DNA of 64,000 bases from Clitopilus passeckerianus (GCA_944990035.1 CALYLX010000020.1:1-64000), one strand, 5' to 3'. Shown: positions 34,174-45,717, counted from the first letter of the stretch. Notes: a model not told the origin generated them from the letters alone. Made by a program: numbers and translations.

Positions 34174-35007
34174 ATGCCCAGGTATCGTGCTCGCTGTTCG
34201 TCGCGATGAGCTCAATGTATTGACAACTTTCCAGGGCACCGAGGAACCACAGCAAGACGTGAGCTTTTTCTTACATTCAAGATCCACTATTATGTGGAGG
34301 GTTGCACATGAGCTGATCAAGCCATGCCCCATTGGCCTTTAACTCTACAGTTACAAGGTCCCCCGTCGCCCTTTCGAATCGGCGCGTCTCGATGCCGAGC
34401 TCAAGGTACGGGTTCCCTAAGAGTTTATGGGGCTGGATTTCATGAAATTGTGACTTCTTTCTAGCTCGCAGGCGAGTACGGTCTCCGTAACAAGCGTGAA
34501 ATCTGGCGTATCGCCTTGATTCTCTCAAAAATTCGTCGTGCCGCTCGTGAGCTCCTCAAGCTCGACAACAAGGACCCCAAGCGTCTCTTCGAGGGTAACG
34601 CCTTGATTCGTCGTCTCGTACGAATTGGTGTGCTCGATGAGTCCCGCATGCGTCTCGATTACGTGTTGGCCCTCAAGATCGAAGATTTCTTGGAGCGCAG
34701 GCTCCAGACTCAGGTCTTCAAGAGCGGATTGGCCAAGTCCATTCATCATGCTCGTACCTTGATCAGGCAGAGGCACATCCGGTAAGTAACTTTTCGTCCT
34801 ACTTTCGTCCATTATTCAACCCGTGTTACCAGTGTTGGCAAGCAAATCGTCAACGTTCCCTCCTTCGTCGTTCGTCTCGACTCCCAAAAACACATTGACT
34901 TCGCCCTTACATCGCCCTACGGTGGAGGAGGCCCTGGCCGTGTTAAGCGAAAGCGTGCCGCCGCTGCCGCCAAGAAGGAGGATGGTGATGAGGAGGATGA
35001 GGAGTAA
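34174..35007 (+). CDS. RPS9: 40S ribosomal protein uS4 (S9 in older eukaryotic naming)
   Basis: Small-subunit primary rRNA-binding protein. Exons 34174-34181 (8 nt), 34235-34258 (24 nt), 34351-34405, 34465-34781 and 34833-35007 give 192 residues. The two micro-exons encode [11 protein letters not shown]. They are needed to reach the conserved [18 protein letters not shown], and without them no start fits. The S4 domain follows ([40 protein letters not shown]), then [19 protein letters not shown] and an acidic tail EEDEE. Intact. Confidence 0.97.
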
Positions 35008-35166
35008 AGGAGTTACCCATTTTCTCATATGTTTTGTACTGCACGACATGCCAGCAAGAATAATTATGCTCCATGATCATCACATCCCATGCGAAATGAA
35101 GGTATAATTGATTGCATGGTATTAAATAGTAGCTGGTGATAAATACGGCGCCGTGCTGAAAGACGC

Positions 35167-37757
35167 TCATGAGAAGCCTGTGCGGATAGAAGGGTTGAAA
35201 ATAGGAAGAGGATGTGCCTCCGTGTTGAAGACGTATTCTGAAAATCATGTCAACGAGCGGTTGGACACAGGGTTAGCGAAAAACTTACTATCCAAAGGAA
35301 GGACGCTTGAATCTTCGAACAGCAGGAACAGATACTTCAGAGTCTCGCTCTGTTCAAACAGTCAACCAAGCATCTTCTCCAAGGAAGTAAGTCACCCACC
35401 ATCAAGAACGTCTCCATCTTATCCTCATGTCTGGTAGGCACTTCGTCGACGTTGACGATAGTGGCGTAGCCTCCACCGGATAGCTTGCAGTGTTTCTCAA
35501 TCGACTGGAAGATCTTCCAACCCTGTTCTCGGTATCGTTTGTCCCCTGTGAGGCGGTAGGCAAGGAAGAGGGATTCAACAGTTTCTGGTCTGCAAGCAAG
35601 GCGTCCACGTCAGCAAGAGCTCAAGAGTTAGAACTGAGGTAGGTACCGAAGCATATAACGAGCGTCGTATGGCGGGAACGCCCCAGGCCTCGCGCCCTTA
35701 ATATACCAGTCTGCGGGGGCATTCGGTGTTGCGTCCATATTGTCACCTTCAATCCGGAAATGGGCAATTTCAGGAGATAGGCCACTGGTAGAGAAAGCTG
35801 ATTGAGTATATGCGCGGCTGAGGTTGTTGGAGGTTGTGACTTACGTCTGGGTATCATGTGTAGCCATGCAGGTTCGGATGAGCTCAACACCTGTCTTCCA
35901 GTCCCTCTTTCCAGCTTCCGATAGCTCGCTGGGTTTCGGTGGCACTGATACTGGGCGTTTGAGTGCGCCTGTCCTTGTTGCTCCCAGCATCAGGGAGCCG
36001 CCGAGGAAACAGACGAGGTGGTCCTGTTTCGGCATAAGGCGCCATTGTCTATTAAAGCGGGAAAAACAGTCTAAGTGAGCCGCCTCCAAATGACTCAGAG
36101 AGACGAACGTACACATTGCCTTCACGGTCGCTTTCAGGGACAAGCTCTGCGGTATACGTGAGACCGGTCTTGGTCTGTTGGACGAGATGCTTGTGGATCG
36201 CATTCATGGTGTCGTCGTACATCTAGGATTGAAGTTAATAATAGTCAAGAGTTGAATGGGAATCGGGGGCGCACATCTTGGTATACATATTCGGTGCCAT
36301 TCTGCAACGATCGTCAGAGAGAATTCGGGAGTCAACCACAACGAAGGTATTTTTACCGTTTGGACGAACTGTTTGCTATTGGGATGGTTGAGTGAGATGC
36401 GGGACTGAGGCAGACTAGAAGAGACGTACATAAGATATTCATAGTAGGAGTCGCCTCTGGAACCCAGTCGGATGGCAGAAACCTCGTAATATCCGGTTCC
36501 CAAACTACGCGGAGGTGAGCATAAGTAGAGGCTCGAGCAAACAAGAGCCTACTTCATGTAGATAGATGCTAGGCCGTGGGGCAATCTCGCATTCTTTATG
36601 ACCCGCATAACCTGCATATACCGAGCATCTAGCCTCTAGTCAAGGTAAGGAAGGAAGGCTGCTTACATTCTCTGCCTTTCTCCAGTAAACATCATCTCCC
36701 GTTACCTCGCTCAGATACTTGAACTCAAGCTGCAGGGTGGCAGCTTCTGCTGTACTGCTGACCTCTGGCATGTCCTCATTCCGGACGCCTACACGCTTGC
36801 CCAGATTAGCCATTGGGTAAGGAAGCCCTGAGGGAGTATCGAAAACTGGGAGCATTCTGTCCGCGAGTTCCGTTGCCTTGTCGAGGAATACAGGGTCATT
36901 GCCTGAAAGGTGGTAAGCTGAAAGGAGGCCACCGAGAACACGAATCGTGGTCTACCAATCAATCAGCCACAAGTGTGAATTGAAGAAGAATTTACATACC
37001 TCGAATGTATTGAAGTTTCCGTCCCGGTCCAGGTCCATCTTAGTAGACACCCATGCCTTTGCCCTTTCATACTCGTCGTTGAGGCCCATGAGCAACATTG
37101 TGTCGATTGAATCGACAATGAAGTATCCAATTCCACCAGCTTTGCTGAGATTACTTCCTTTCTTGCTAATTGGGTGGTACTCGTCTTCACCCATAGCATT
37201 ACGTTCTATGGGAGTTTAAGTATCTGCTGAACCTCCTTTGTATTGAGTTTATGCTAACCGTACTCATACCATGCATGCTGAACAAGGCTGAGGGTTAATG
37301 TAGAACCGCCTCTGGTGCACAAAGCGACGTACCTTGAATGCTTCCACTACTGCGTCACGTTTGGCAGGGTCAGCTGGTAATTGGCCATGGCTGGTTGTTT
37401 TGAACGATATCTGCGAAGGGTCCCAGTTATCAGAGAAGCCAATCCACTCTCCTATAACGTCCGTGACAATCGTAGGGTTCACCTGTCGCAGTCAGGGTAA
37501 ACGTGAGTGACGAGCGCTCAGAACACGTTCGCGTACCAAATATGTATATGCCAATCCTCCCGCTACCACGAACCCTGCTACGAACTTCAATATCTTATTT
37601 GAACCATTCTTTGCTGTGGCCTGCTTTTTCCCGCTTGCTGCCTGTAAAGTCCATGATGAGTCGTCGGATGGATGGCTAACGTGGTACCAACGTTTTCGGG
37701 TGTTGCTGAGCTTTCTTTCCCAGCCTTTTTCCTGCTGCGAAGCTTCGAGTCCGACAT
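35167..37757 (-). CDS. GH47 class I alpha-1,2-mannosidase (ER/Golgi)
   Basis: Trims alpha-1,2-mannose from N-glycans in the early secretory pathway; Ca2+-dependent inverting hydrolase. About 15 short exons splice in frame from ATG 37757. A cytosolic Lys/Arg-rich tail precedes one membrane anchor (ILKFVAGFVVAGGLAYTYL), giving a type II topology. Conserved blocks: HAWYEYERNAMGEDEYHP, SIDTMLLMGL, TTIRVLGGLLSAYHLSG, EIRLGSRGDSYYEYL-like (here SAIRLGSRGDSYYEYL), RYMLRPETVESLFLAYRLTG, ETLKYLFLLF, and the C-terminal YVFNTEAHPLP whose Thr binds Ca2+. ER versus Golgi location is not decided by sequence. It converges with uS4. Confidence 0.94.
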
Positions 37758-38010
37758 TATGCTACCAGCAAGCTGCTACGCGATAGTGAAGGGTAAAGGT
37801 TCGTGTGAGCACGGTACCTCTCGACTCGGCCTACGGTAACGAATGATCTACGTGGAGACGCGAGTGACGATCAGCCAAGACTCCAAGAGCCCCCGGCCAG
37901 ACGGGAGCAAATAGGGCACGTAGTTTTCATCTTAAGCCTCAAGGGCAGAAACTTGATTTGTATTAAAAGTACATGTTACAGTTCATGGCTTCGATCCATA
38001 GCTAATTCCA

Positions 38011-39394
38011 TTATCTTGTCCAGTCCACCAGGTCTTGATCGCTAGGCCCAACTGGGTCTTCGGTAGCTGCGGTATTGCACTGATGGAATAGGCGAATCTG
38101 GTCGTCTTTGAATACCCCAACAACGGAATGCATTAGGCCACGATTATTGAAGAGGATAAGATCCTTCTCCCTCCTAAAACACGTTGTTAGTACATGTATC
38201 TAAGGATTTGGAAAGAAGGGAATCATACCAGGGATGTGGATAGACGAACTGGAACAAATGCTGTAACCATGATATCAAGTTCGAGAGCAGAAATAGCTCA
38301 CCTCAGGGGCAATTCCGGGACGTTGCATCTTATAGCATAGTTCTCGTATAGTGCGCAGGTCGGTCAAATGCACGCCGTGGGGATATAGAGTCCCTTCTCT
38401 GGGTGCACCTTGTGGAAGAGGATCGATAATTACCTCCATGATGCCGCTGGGATGAACCTCAAGATACAGTCCTCCGGTCACAGGATTCTTCCATAGCTAG
38501 ATGGATTGTCAATGCCAGCTTCCAGAAATTGAAACCGTACTTACAAATGGATATATTTTCAGCTTTGATTCCTCCCATGCAGAGAGCTGATCAAGAGGTG
38601 TTTCTTTCCCCTCTGTTTCAAGACCCAGACCCACTGAATTAGCACGAGCTGTCTTCATCCACTCAAAGGGGTGTGGTGCGTATTTGGCCCGAGCTCTCAC
38701 TGCAAGGTTCTTGAATTCCTTCGGCAAAATCTCGAACATGACTTGCCCAGAGACGAAAGCTGTAGTCCCAAGAGGCACTTCCAGCTCGTCACCAGTCCCG
38801 TCGTCGTATCGAACGGTCTGTGATGGACCTTCAGGGACCTTGATTCCGTACAAAGCGGTGACCTTTGGTGGCGCCTTATCATACAGCGCAGCATCCATGT
38901 GCCATCTGTAGAACCTCGTCACACCAAGGGCTTCGTCCTCGAGGGATACACGAGTTTTGTGGAAACTAGCATGGTGGCCATGTTTGAGATTCAGTTCCGC
39001 TATCCCTTCGTGATCGAGAACCCGGCCATGGCCGATGACCTGAACAGCCGGGATGCGTGGTATCTGATTAAGATAGGTGGATAACAGGGATTTGCCTTTG
39101 GTGTAATCGCCGTGCGCGTACTCGTGGGATGTTGGATCGAACATTTTGACCAGAGCATATTGCTTCTCTGGTGTCAAGTCCACATTTCGGAAGAGGAGAA
39201 TGTCATGCTAGTTCAAAACGCCTTCATCAGCGACAACGTTGGGAACAAATGAAAAGGCTCACTTCGTACAGGGCTTTCTCCACGAGCTTAAAATCCTTAT
39301 CGTCAATATTGGTCAGGTCGATGCCTTTGACCTCTCGTCCAAGCTCTAGCTTTTCAGACGCATTAGAAGGATACACTAGAGGGTGTAGTTCCAT
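38011..39394 (-). CDS. TauD/TfdA-type Fe(II)/2-oxoglutarate dioxygenase, copy 2
   Basis: Paralogue of the gene at 31.3-32.8 kb with the same exon layout. ATG 39394 (MELHPLVYPSNASEK). Iron-binding H-x-D in RFYRWHMDAALYD and distal His in NRGLMHSVVG are kept; further matches are HASFHKTRVS, KVTALYGIKVP and DDGTGDELEVPLGTTAFVSG. It ends DLVDWTR. One local difference: LFNNRG where copy 1 has LFHNRG. A TATATAAGG-like element lies about 60 nt upstream (39454-39460). Substrate unknown. Confidence 0.9.
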
Positions 39395-39865
39395 TGTGTT
39401 TGTGACCTTGAGAGCAGAGTATCATCTAACTTGACGATATGGCTTGAGCGCTCCTTATATCACCATCGAGCTTCCCTGACTACTATGGGTCAGATGGCTT
39501 CGTCGTATGCGCTGCCACGAGGTATGGCAGCCTAGCTCCATAGCCCCATCGGCACCTTAGAGATACGATAAGCCGGTACAAGAGACCGAGCGAGCCGAAT
39601 TACTGCTTGTGCAAAGACAGATACTGTTTCCGTGATCATGCAAAACGCGATGCACGTCAATATATTGGCTTCTTCTGTCCTAGCAAATAATAGATATCCT
39701 GTACCCCGTTGCACTTTAGGTTAGGGCTACGTAGTGCGGTCATGGGACACAGAATATGAGATTTGAGGATCAGTAGTGGGTCCGAGTTGCAGTTGGCTCG
39801 AGTACAACCTGTGGTTCGGCGGCACCGCCACTGTTGACGGTGCTCTCCACCAAACGCTCACCACG
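39395..39865. other. Divergent promoter region, dioxygenase 2 / F-box-like gene
   Basis: No gene supported between the two divergent ATGs. Confidence 0.4.
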
Positions 39866-41472
39866 ATGCACCGTTGTCTCTTGGTCCAGGAGATTCTCTA
39901 TAGGGTTCTTGCAGATCTATCTCTCGCACGCTGCTACGCGTCGATTCTTCAGCTGGCTCTTGCAAGCAAAACATTTCTGGAGCCAAGCCTTGACGAGCTA
40001 TGGAGGGCGCACTCCAACTTGGCTCCGCTTGTCAAATGCTTCCCGTCTGATTCGTGGGCAATTCGTGAAGAACCGACAGTGCTGTATGGAACGCCTGTCC
40101 AGTACTTTGTCTGTATTTATTTCTAAGCCCTGCTTTACCTGACAAAACCATCGCGCTTAACAGTCTTATTTTATAGTACTTTGTTCGGGCATTAGTACCA
40201 GAAGATTGGACCAGGTTCATCTATTACGCCAGGCGTATCAGAAAACTCTGGCATCCGTGGTTTCCTCGGCCACCAACATTTGCCCTTGACGTATGGGAGA
40301 TGCTTGCGATCTCTCGACCACCCAACCTCCCTTTTCTGCTGCCTAATCTAAGAGAACTAACCGCTTGCGAAATTGGTGGCGTATTTTCGCACATCAGGCT
40401 GCTTCTTGCTCCCACTTTAACAAATTTCACCCTTGACCTAACCTCTCTCGACTACTCAAAACACTCTCTGCTCTATTTGGTCCCTTCCACTTGCCCCGGG
40501 CTCTCACACCTTGAAATATCATATCCACCTCATGATGTTACATCCATCGGGAGTGCCCTCAAGAGGTACACCTCTCTGCAAACTCTACATCTAGCAGCCA
40601 TCAGCCACCCCATCTTGGAGCATATTGCCTCTCTACCTTCTTTGAAGGACTTTTCTGCAGACATGAGCCAAATTGCAAGGGAATATCTCACCCTTGAGCC
40701 TGGAGCTTTTCCAGGCGTCGAAAAACTGAAGCTAGAGAACGTTGGCATGTCGGCCATGACCAATCTTCTCCGGACGATCTCTTCAGGATACATAACTTCT
40801 ATCTGGCTCGCTCTCAAAGCGGACAATGAACAAAGGCGCTGGGCCCAATTTACTCAGTCGCTAAAACGATTCAGCCGGTCGCTCAAACAGTTAACCCTCC
40901 TCGAGAGTTGGACTGATTACGAGCCGATGCCTCTGGAGCTTCCCCACATTGATCCAGCTGCCCTTGATCACCTACGGGAGCACACCAAGCTCACCGTACT
41001 AACCATCAACACTCAAGGGCTTGAGGTAAACAACAGTTTACTTGAAATCCTCACAGCCGCTTGGCCAGAAATGCGAGAGTTGAAATTCGTTGGCCGAGAC
41101 CGACCTCTGAATCCTGCCACTCTTGACGGCCTACTCCCACTCACTCTCAATTGTCCCAAACTCGTACGACTAGATCTCTTCATTGATGCCACGAGCACAC
41201 CGAGTCGTATCAACAGCCGCAAACTACGAGACCGTTGGAAACCAAACTCCAATCTAATGCTGCTGAAGCCACTCAATTCACCAATTTCGAATACCGTTCA
41301 AGTGGCTTGTTTTCTGTCGAAGATATTTCCAGAGCTCAGGTTGGTAGATCCTTCGCAGTCGGTACATGCTGTGAATAAGCTGTGGGGGGAGGTTATGCGC
41401 CATCTTCGGGTCGTCCATCAATTAAGAAACGATCATGACTCGGAGGAAAGTGAAGAGGATATCCGTTCGTGA
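39866..41472 (+). CDS. F-box-like/LRR protein
   Basis: Two exons. Exon 1 from ATG 39866 encodes an F-box-like N-terminus (MHRCLLVQEILYRVLADL, then LALASKTFLEPSLDELWRA), typical of the large agaricomycete F-box family. After a roughly 68-nt intron (about 40112-40178), exon 2 runs VRALVPEDWTRFIYYARRIR and PNLPFLLPNLRELTACEIG, then leucine-rich repeat-like units to TGA at 41472. It ends with an acidic DSEESEEDIRS. It is of a different F-box subfamily from the 18-24 kb trio (no AGTSN block, no coiled coil). Probable Skp1-binding adaptor; target unknown. Exact donor of the intron is ambiguous. Confidence 0.85.
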
Positions 41473-41701
41473 GGCTGAAATTCGTATTGCCCTACTATGC
41501 CATGTCTCAGCTTTTATTCGCTATCCACACTACTCGACCTATCAAAATACTATGTGTATCATACCGTGCCACCGGTGGACTCGAATGTGTACGTCCTACT
41601 ACTCTTAGACCTTCGTTGTACTACTATTACCACTCCTGTAGAATCAACTTGTATGCGAGCGCTTCCTACGCCTTTGCCTCGACACTGGTCACCTCTCCAT
41701 C

Positions 41702-42248
41702 ATGTCAGCTCCGGTTTCTTCAACTTCCAATCTTGAGCACTTCCGGCTCTATCCCGCTTCCCGCATGAGTGTATACGCGTTGTCTTGCAGCCATTCCGTT
41801 GCCCCGCTCAAAGCCCTTTCTTCTGCGGAGTCTTGCTTCCATCTTCTTGATCCCGGGGAGGGTATAATATGCCCTCAACTTCTCTTCCAGATGATTGTCG
41901 GCCAGTGTGTCCCGTTCTTTGGGGTATGTATGCCTCCCGTATCGGCTTCCTTCTATCCTTTACCAACCGTGCTATTGTAGCTATGGCGTTGCGCCTGGAT
42001 CCATTGCTTTCCTCGTCGTGGTCCGGCTGTCTGTGTACTTGGGCTGTCTCGATGCCGTCGATCGTATAGTTCCAATCCGTCCAGTCTCCACCGGCATCTC
42101 TTCCTTTCCCAACCCTCCAAATTTCTTCCATCTAAGCACTTTCTTAGAAGCTAAGAAGCTTCACCCCTCCAATGATCCCATCCATAGCCTTCCTTACTCC
42201 TTCGAACCTCGCAATCCCGCACTTCTCGCTCTCTACATGTTGCCATAA
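41702..42248 (+). CDS. Possible small spliced membrane protein (weak)
   Basis: A frame from ATG 41702 (MSAPVSSTSNLEHFRLYPAS) runs to a GTATGT donor near 41925 and, after a 57-nt candidate intron ending TTGTAG, continues as YGVAPGSIAFLVVVRLSVYL, a possible membrane segment, to a stop at 42248. Its last 105 nt overlap the 3' end of the opposing zinc-finger gene. I recognise no family. It may be only the 3' UTR of the F-box gene. Confidence 0.3.
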
Positions 42249-43078
42249 CGCACTAAGCGTTGAAAATCTGGTTCGGCAAGTCACCCCAGGGCAGACGTAG
42301 ATCTTTTCCTGATGCCTTGGACTTGCCAGGTGTAGGTTCAGACCAGCCAATGTGCGGAATGTGTCGGAGCAGAGGTAACATTCGTACATGTAGCCGTTCC
42401 AGGCGCGCTCGTTCGCGCTAAAGGTGGTGATGGTGGATGACCCTCCTCCGGTAATGAGGCGAGAGGGGTCGGTGATGATATTGTGACGGTCGAGGCGGCC
42501 AACAATCTGGTCAACCCTTGCGCGATTCATCCCTGAACGACAGGTTCCCGACTCGAGATGGAGAATGAGCGCAGACATAGAGACAAACGAGTTGTTGCAG
42601 CCTCGGAAGGGGCAGTGGTGTGTCTTGGGCTTGTGAATCGACGAGTCGAGATGCTATGCGAACGAATAATGAGATTAGCTTAGTTGTCAACCAGGAGGAC
42701 AAGAGGAGATCTCACATTGCGCAAATTGTTTCGGGATAGGAAATGACGATCGCAGGTCTCGCAGTAGTGGTGCATATCGGAAGAGCGATAGTGATATTTC
42801 AACCAGAAGTCAGATGGGAAGAGCTCTCGACAAGGGGAACAGTAATGGTGGTCCTCGATCAGGTGCTCGTAGAGGGCTTTCTTGGTCACAGTCTCATGTG
42901 AGCAAGATTGACAAATGGTATGGTCGGCGCTCCGAACCCAATGCTCGTTTAGCTCATATAGCCGAGAAAAGTCCTCGCCACATTCATCGCAGATGTTGTG
43001 CATAATAGAGAGGGATTTACGTCGCTTGTAAGACAACCAAGTGTCAAAAGAATCATCGCAACGTCTGCAATGGGGCAT
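42144..43078 (-). CDS. C2H2 zinc-finger protein, array member 1
   Basis: Two exons split by an intron (about 42656-42715). The ATG at 43078 begins MPHCRRC, matching the MPxC start of sister genes; a TTG farther upstream is not used. Exon 1 encodes a run of abutting C-x2-C-x12-H fingers (CDECGEDF, CQSCSHETV, CSPCRELF, CETCDRHF). The intron falls directly before the His of the last one. Exon 2 has the family C-terminal module: CPFRGCNNSFVSMSAL, LHLESGTCRSG, NIITDPSRLI, ECYLCSDTFRTLAGLNLHL and LSALWQHVESEKCG. Nucleic-acid binding is likely; the target is unknown. The linker of finger 1 (YKRRKSLSIMHN) has lost its usual His. Confidence 0.82.
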
Positions 43079-43788
43079 CCTCGCAGCCTCAGAACGCCCA
43101 GCGAATGTCTTCTTGCGATAAGCCAAACGCTAGGAGCCCAGGGTGACCTTGGGGATAGGACGAACCGTTCATGCAAGAGCATAGGACATCGGCTTATAAG
43201 GTGCCTGCCATGGGAGAACTTTTGCCTGCTAAACCTTTTCAAGCCGTCCGGAGTTCGATGTGGTATCGAGGCAACATGGGCTTTATTGTCAGCTGCCGTA
43301 TAGAGTCAAGCGAGAGCTAGCAGATCATTAAAAGATGCGGAACTGAATGCGGAACTAAATTCTACCAGATGCCTTGCGATCTTCGGAGATTGTGGTACTA
43401 GGTCAGCGATGATGTCGAAGGAACGTCGTCATTTACCAAAAGGTACAATGATACTGTACAATTCCTCAGCCCAATCGATGCAGCTTCTTTGTAATCTAAT
43501 ACGCTGTTCCTCTATTGGTCCCGGGACCTATCTCTGGTGTGGTACAGAATGATAAATACTTGGTCTTGAGGCGCTCAGCAACCCTTGGCACCTGATTTGA
43601 TGGTGGAGAACTTGAGAGACGAATTTCCGCAGCAAGGGTAGCCCTGCTGGTCGTAAAATCTTCGGCGAAGGAAGTGAGATAACCACTAGAATACCAAAGA
43701 ACGATCATCAGTTTCAACCGTCTTAATCAGGGAGGAGGCTCACGTACACCTCGAGTGGTACCAGTGGTAACTGGCAACCCTGCGGTAA
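43079..43788. other. Intergenic between zinc-finger genes 1 and 2
   Basis: Promoter side of member 1 and downstream of member 2. Short frames only. Confidence 0.4.
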
Positions 43789-44256
43789 TTAATGCCGAAG
43801 GGTTTGTCGATTGTGTTGTTCAAGCCCGCGATCATTCTCGAAGTGTTTGTCACAAATGGCACAGTAGCTGTGCTTCGGTGAATCACAGAAGTGCTGTCGC
43901 AGGGCGGAATTATCATTGAACACTCTTTCACAACTATCACAATACGCGTGGCTCGACGATTGACGATAGTGCTGTTCTCGCCCATATTCGTTTTCGAAGA
44001 CTCTCCCGCACGGGCTGCAGTACCAGTGTTCATCCTCGAAGTGCTCCTCGAGTTCTTCCTCGGTGTCGTGGTGCTCGTTGCAGTACTGGCAGTAGTGATG
44101 TCGTGGGGACTGAACCCAGTGTTCTTTGAGGCCTGTCCAGGTCTCAAAGTCATCATCACAGGCGTCACAATAGTTGTGCTTGGATGAGTTGTTCATGTGC
44201 TTGTAATAGTCCCCCCGGTCCACGAAGGAACGTTCGCAAGGGTCGCAGTAAGGCAT
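43789..44256 (-). CDS. C2H2 protein of six abutting fingers, array member 2 (short form)
   Basis: A single exon of 155 residues made entirely of six fingers. Each is C-x2-C-x12-H-x6-H (the third is H-x4-H), with exactly two residues between the last His and the next Cys, giving a 26-residue period. Examples: CDPCERSF, CDACDDDF, CSPCGRVF, CDSCERVF, CAICDKHF. It ends QTLRH right after the sixth finger and lacks the C-terminal module of members 1, 4 and 5. The ATG at 44256 (MPYC) is preferred over one at 44346, because a TATAAAT element (44313-44319) lies between them. No TGEKP-type linkers, so classical major-groove DNA reading is doubtful; RNA or protein binding is possible. Confidence 0.8.
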   Translation of the reverse strand: MPYCDPCERSFVDRGDYYKHMNNSSKHNYCDACDDDFETWTGLKEHWVQSPRHHYCQYCNEHHDTEEELEEHFEDEHWYCSPCGRVFENEYGREQHYRQSSSHAYCDSCERVFNDNSALRQHFCDSPKHSYCAICDKHFENDRGLEQHNRQTLRH

Positions 44257-44826
44257 CAGAAGGGATACTTGGAGGGGAAGAGAAGTTAGGCCCCGAATGC
44301 TCCCAGGTCTGAATTTATACCCAGTGTAAGCGGATTCTTGCGACATCGCATGTATTGATATGTTGCCTCAGGACTTCACAGAAGCACCTCTTCTTCCTCC
44401 TCATGGTTCGAACTCGTGGCTTAGCAAGATGGACCATGGTCAACCACGGTGAAAGTGGAGCAGGGTACGAGTCTACTTGGATGCGACACCGGAGCGTCGT
44501 TTACATTTGGTAATCGTCGTCGAAATTGCTCTCACTGCCCCTACGTTGCACCCTAGATCATTATGGAGGTTGCTGGTAGAGTGCGATGCATGCTACTTGG
44601 GCGTGGGATAATTCGATATTTAACAAGTCACCATAATAATCTAATCCCATATGCTCATCGCAATTCAGATATAGGAGGATTTCAAACGACGACTTTTCCC
44701 TCCGAAGAAACGAACAAATTGTCTGTAGTCCAACTAGCCCCGTCCCCCACAATAACAAGAGTCATTCCGCCCTGGCCTCTCGTACCGACAGTAGAAGCCG
44801 CCTCGTCCAACCATTCCTAACATATA
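44257..44826. other. Intergenic between zinc-finger genes 2 and 3
   Basis: Contains the TATAAAT element (44313-44319, minus strand) 57 nt upstream of the member 2 ATG. No other feature seen. Confidence 0.4.
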
Positions 44827-45298
44827 TCAATGTCTTCGCGTCTGAAGGTCGTGCTGCTCCAGACAGCGATGATTTCTGAACGTTTGGTCGCAGCTGCGAC
44901 AATAAGGATGGTCGGGGGAGTCGCGATAGTGCTGTTTGATTGCTTTGTCATTTGGAAAGCCTTTCTGACAAAAGCGACAATTGGGGTGTATGTGGGATTG
45001 GCGGTAATGTTCTCTCAAGCCGTCCTTGTTCTTGAAGACCGAACGACATGAGATACAGTAGGGGTGCGTAGCCCTCATGTGGCCCTCGAGTTCTTCGCCA
45101 TCGTCGAAGTGCTCGTTGCAATACTGACAATAGTAATGGCGCGGGGACTGAACCCAATGTTCCTTGAGGCCAATCCAAGTTGTGAAGTCAACTTGGCAAT
45201 TGGCGCAATAATTGACGTTGGCTTGTCTGCATGTGTTGATCATAAGCCTCGAAGTTAACGAAAGAACGATTGGCGCATGGCTCGCAGTAGAAACGCAT
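44827..45298 (-). CDS. C2H2 protein, array member 3 (short form, frameshift after finger 1)
   Basis: The ATG at 45298 opens MRFYCEPC...RSFVNFEAYDQHM, the expected first finger. The frame then breaks near 45211-45220, and the protein continues one frame over as NYCANCQVDFTTWIGLKEHW, followed by CQYCNEHFDD, CISCRSVFKN, CRFCQKGFPN and CRSCDQTFRN. It ends LEQHDLQTRRH, like member 2. Removing one base restores a continuous six-finger protein. It lacks the C-terminal module. The break may be a sequencing error or real inactivation. Closest sister is member 2. Confidence 0.7.
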
Positions 45299-45386
45299 GT
45301 CTGTGGTAGAAGGGTCAGAGAAAGTGGGCAGAGTGATAAGCACCTAGCTCCTGGAATTTCGTTTGACCTCCTGTTTATTGATCCTC

Positions 45387-45636
45387 TTAGGAGTCGCAAC
45401 GGAGCCTTCTCAGGGACAGGTCCAGAAACTGCTCAGGTGTCATAAGTGCTACCTCCAAATAATTAAATTCAAAGAGGAGAGGAACTCACCGGCAATGGCT
45501 TCTCCATGTGTTGAGCATAGAGCGTCGCAACCCAAGGATTCAGATGGCCCTCAAGCGCTGCCTTAAAAGCAACCTCTGGAAAAGATATGCCCGACATGGG
45601 GGCCGACGCTACCTCAATGATCCGCTCGGCAGTCAT
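45387..45636 (-). CDS. Small spliced protein of unknown function
   Basis: The ATG at 45636 starts MTAERIIEVASAPMSGISFP, and exon 1 runs in phase 0 to a GTGAGT donor (exon 45490-45636). A CAG acceptor joins a 42-nt second exon (45387-45428) ending at TAA, giving 62 residues. The sequence EVAFKAALEGHLNPWVATLY looks like a real amphipathic protein segment, but I do not recognise it. It lies between finger genes 3 and 4 on the same strand and contains no Cys/His fingers. Confidence 0.4.
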
Positions 45637-45717
45637 TATTGTGTAGTAATATAAGCTTTTATCGACTATTATACGAATCTATCATTACTGGAAACAAATG
45701 GGGGATAAAGAAATCAT

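Noticed and set aside
44257..44346. Upstream ATG (MSQES) as start of zinc-finger member 2
   Set aside because: A TATAAAT element lies between it and the MPYC start, and sister genes start at MPxC.
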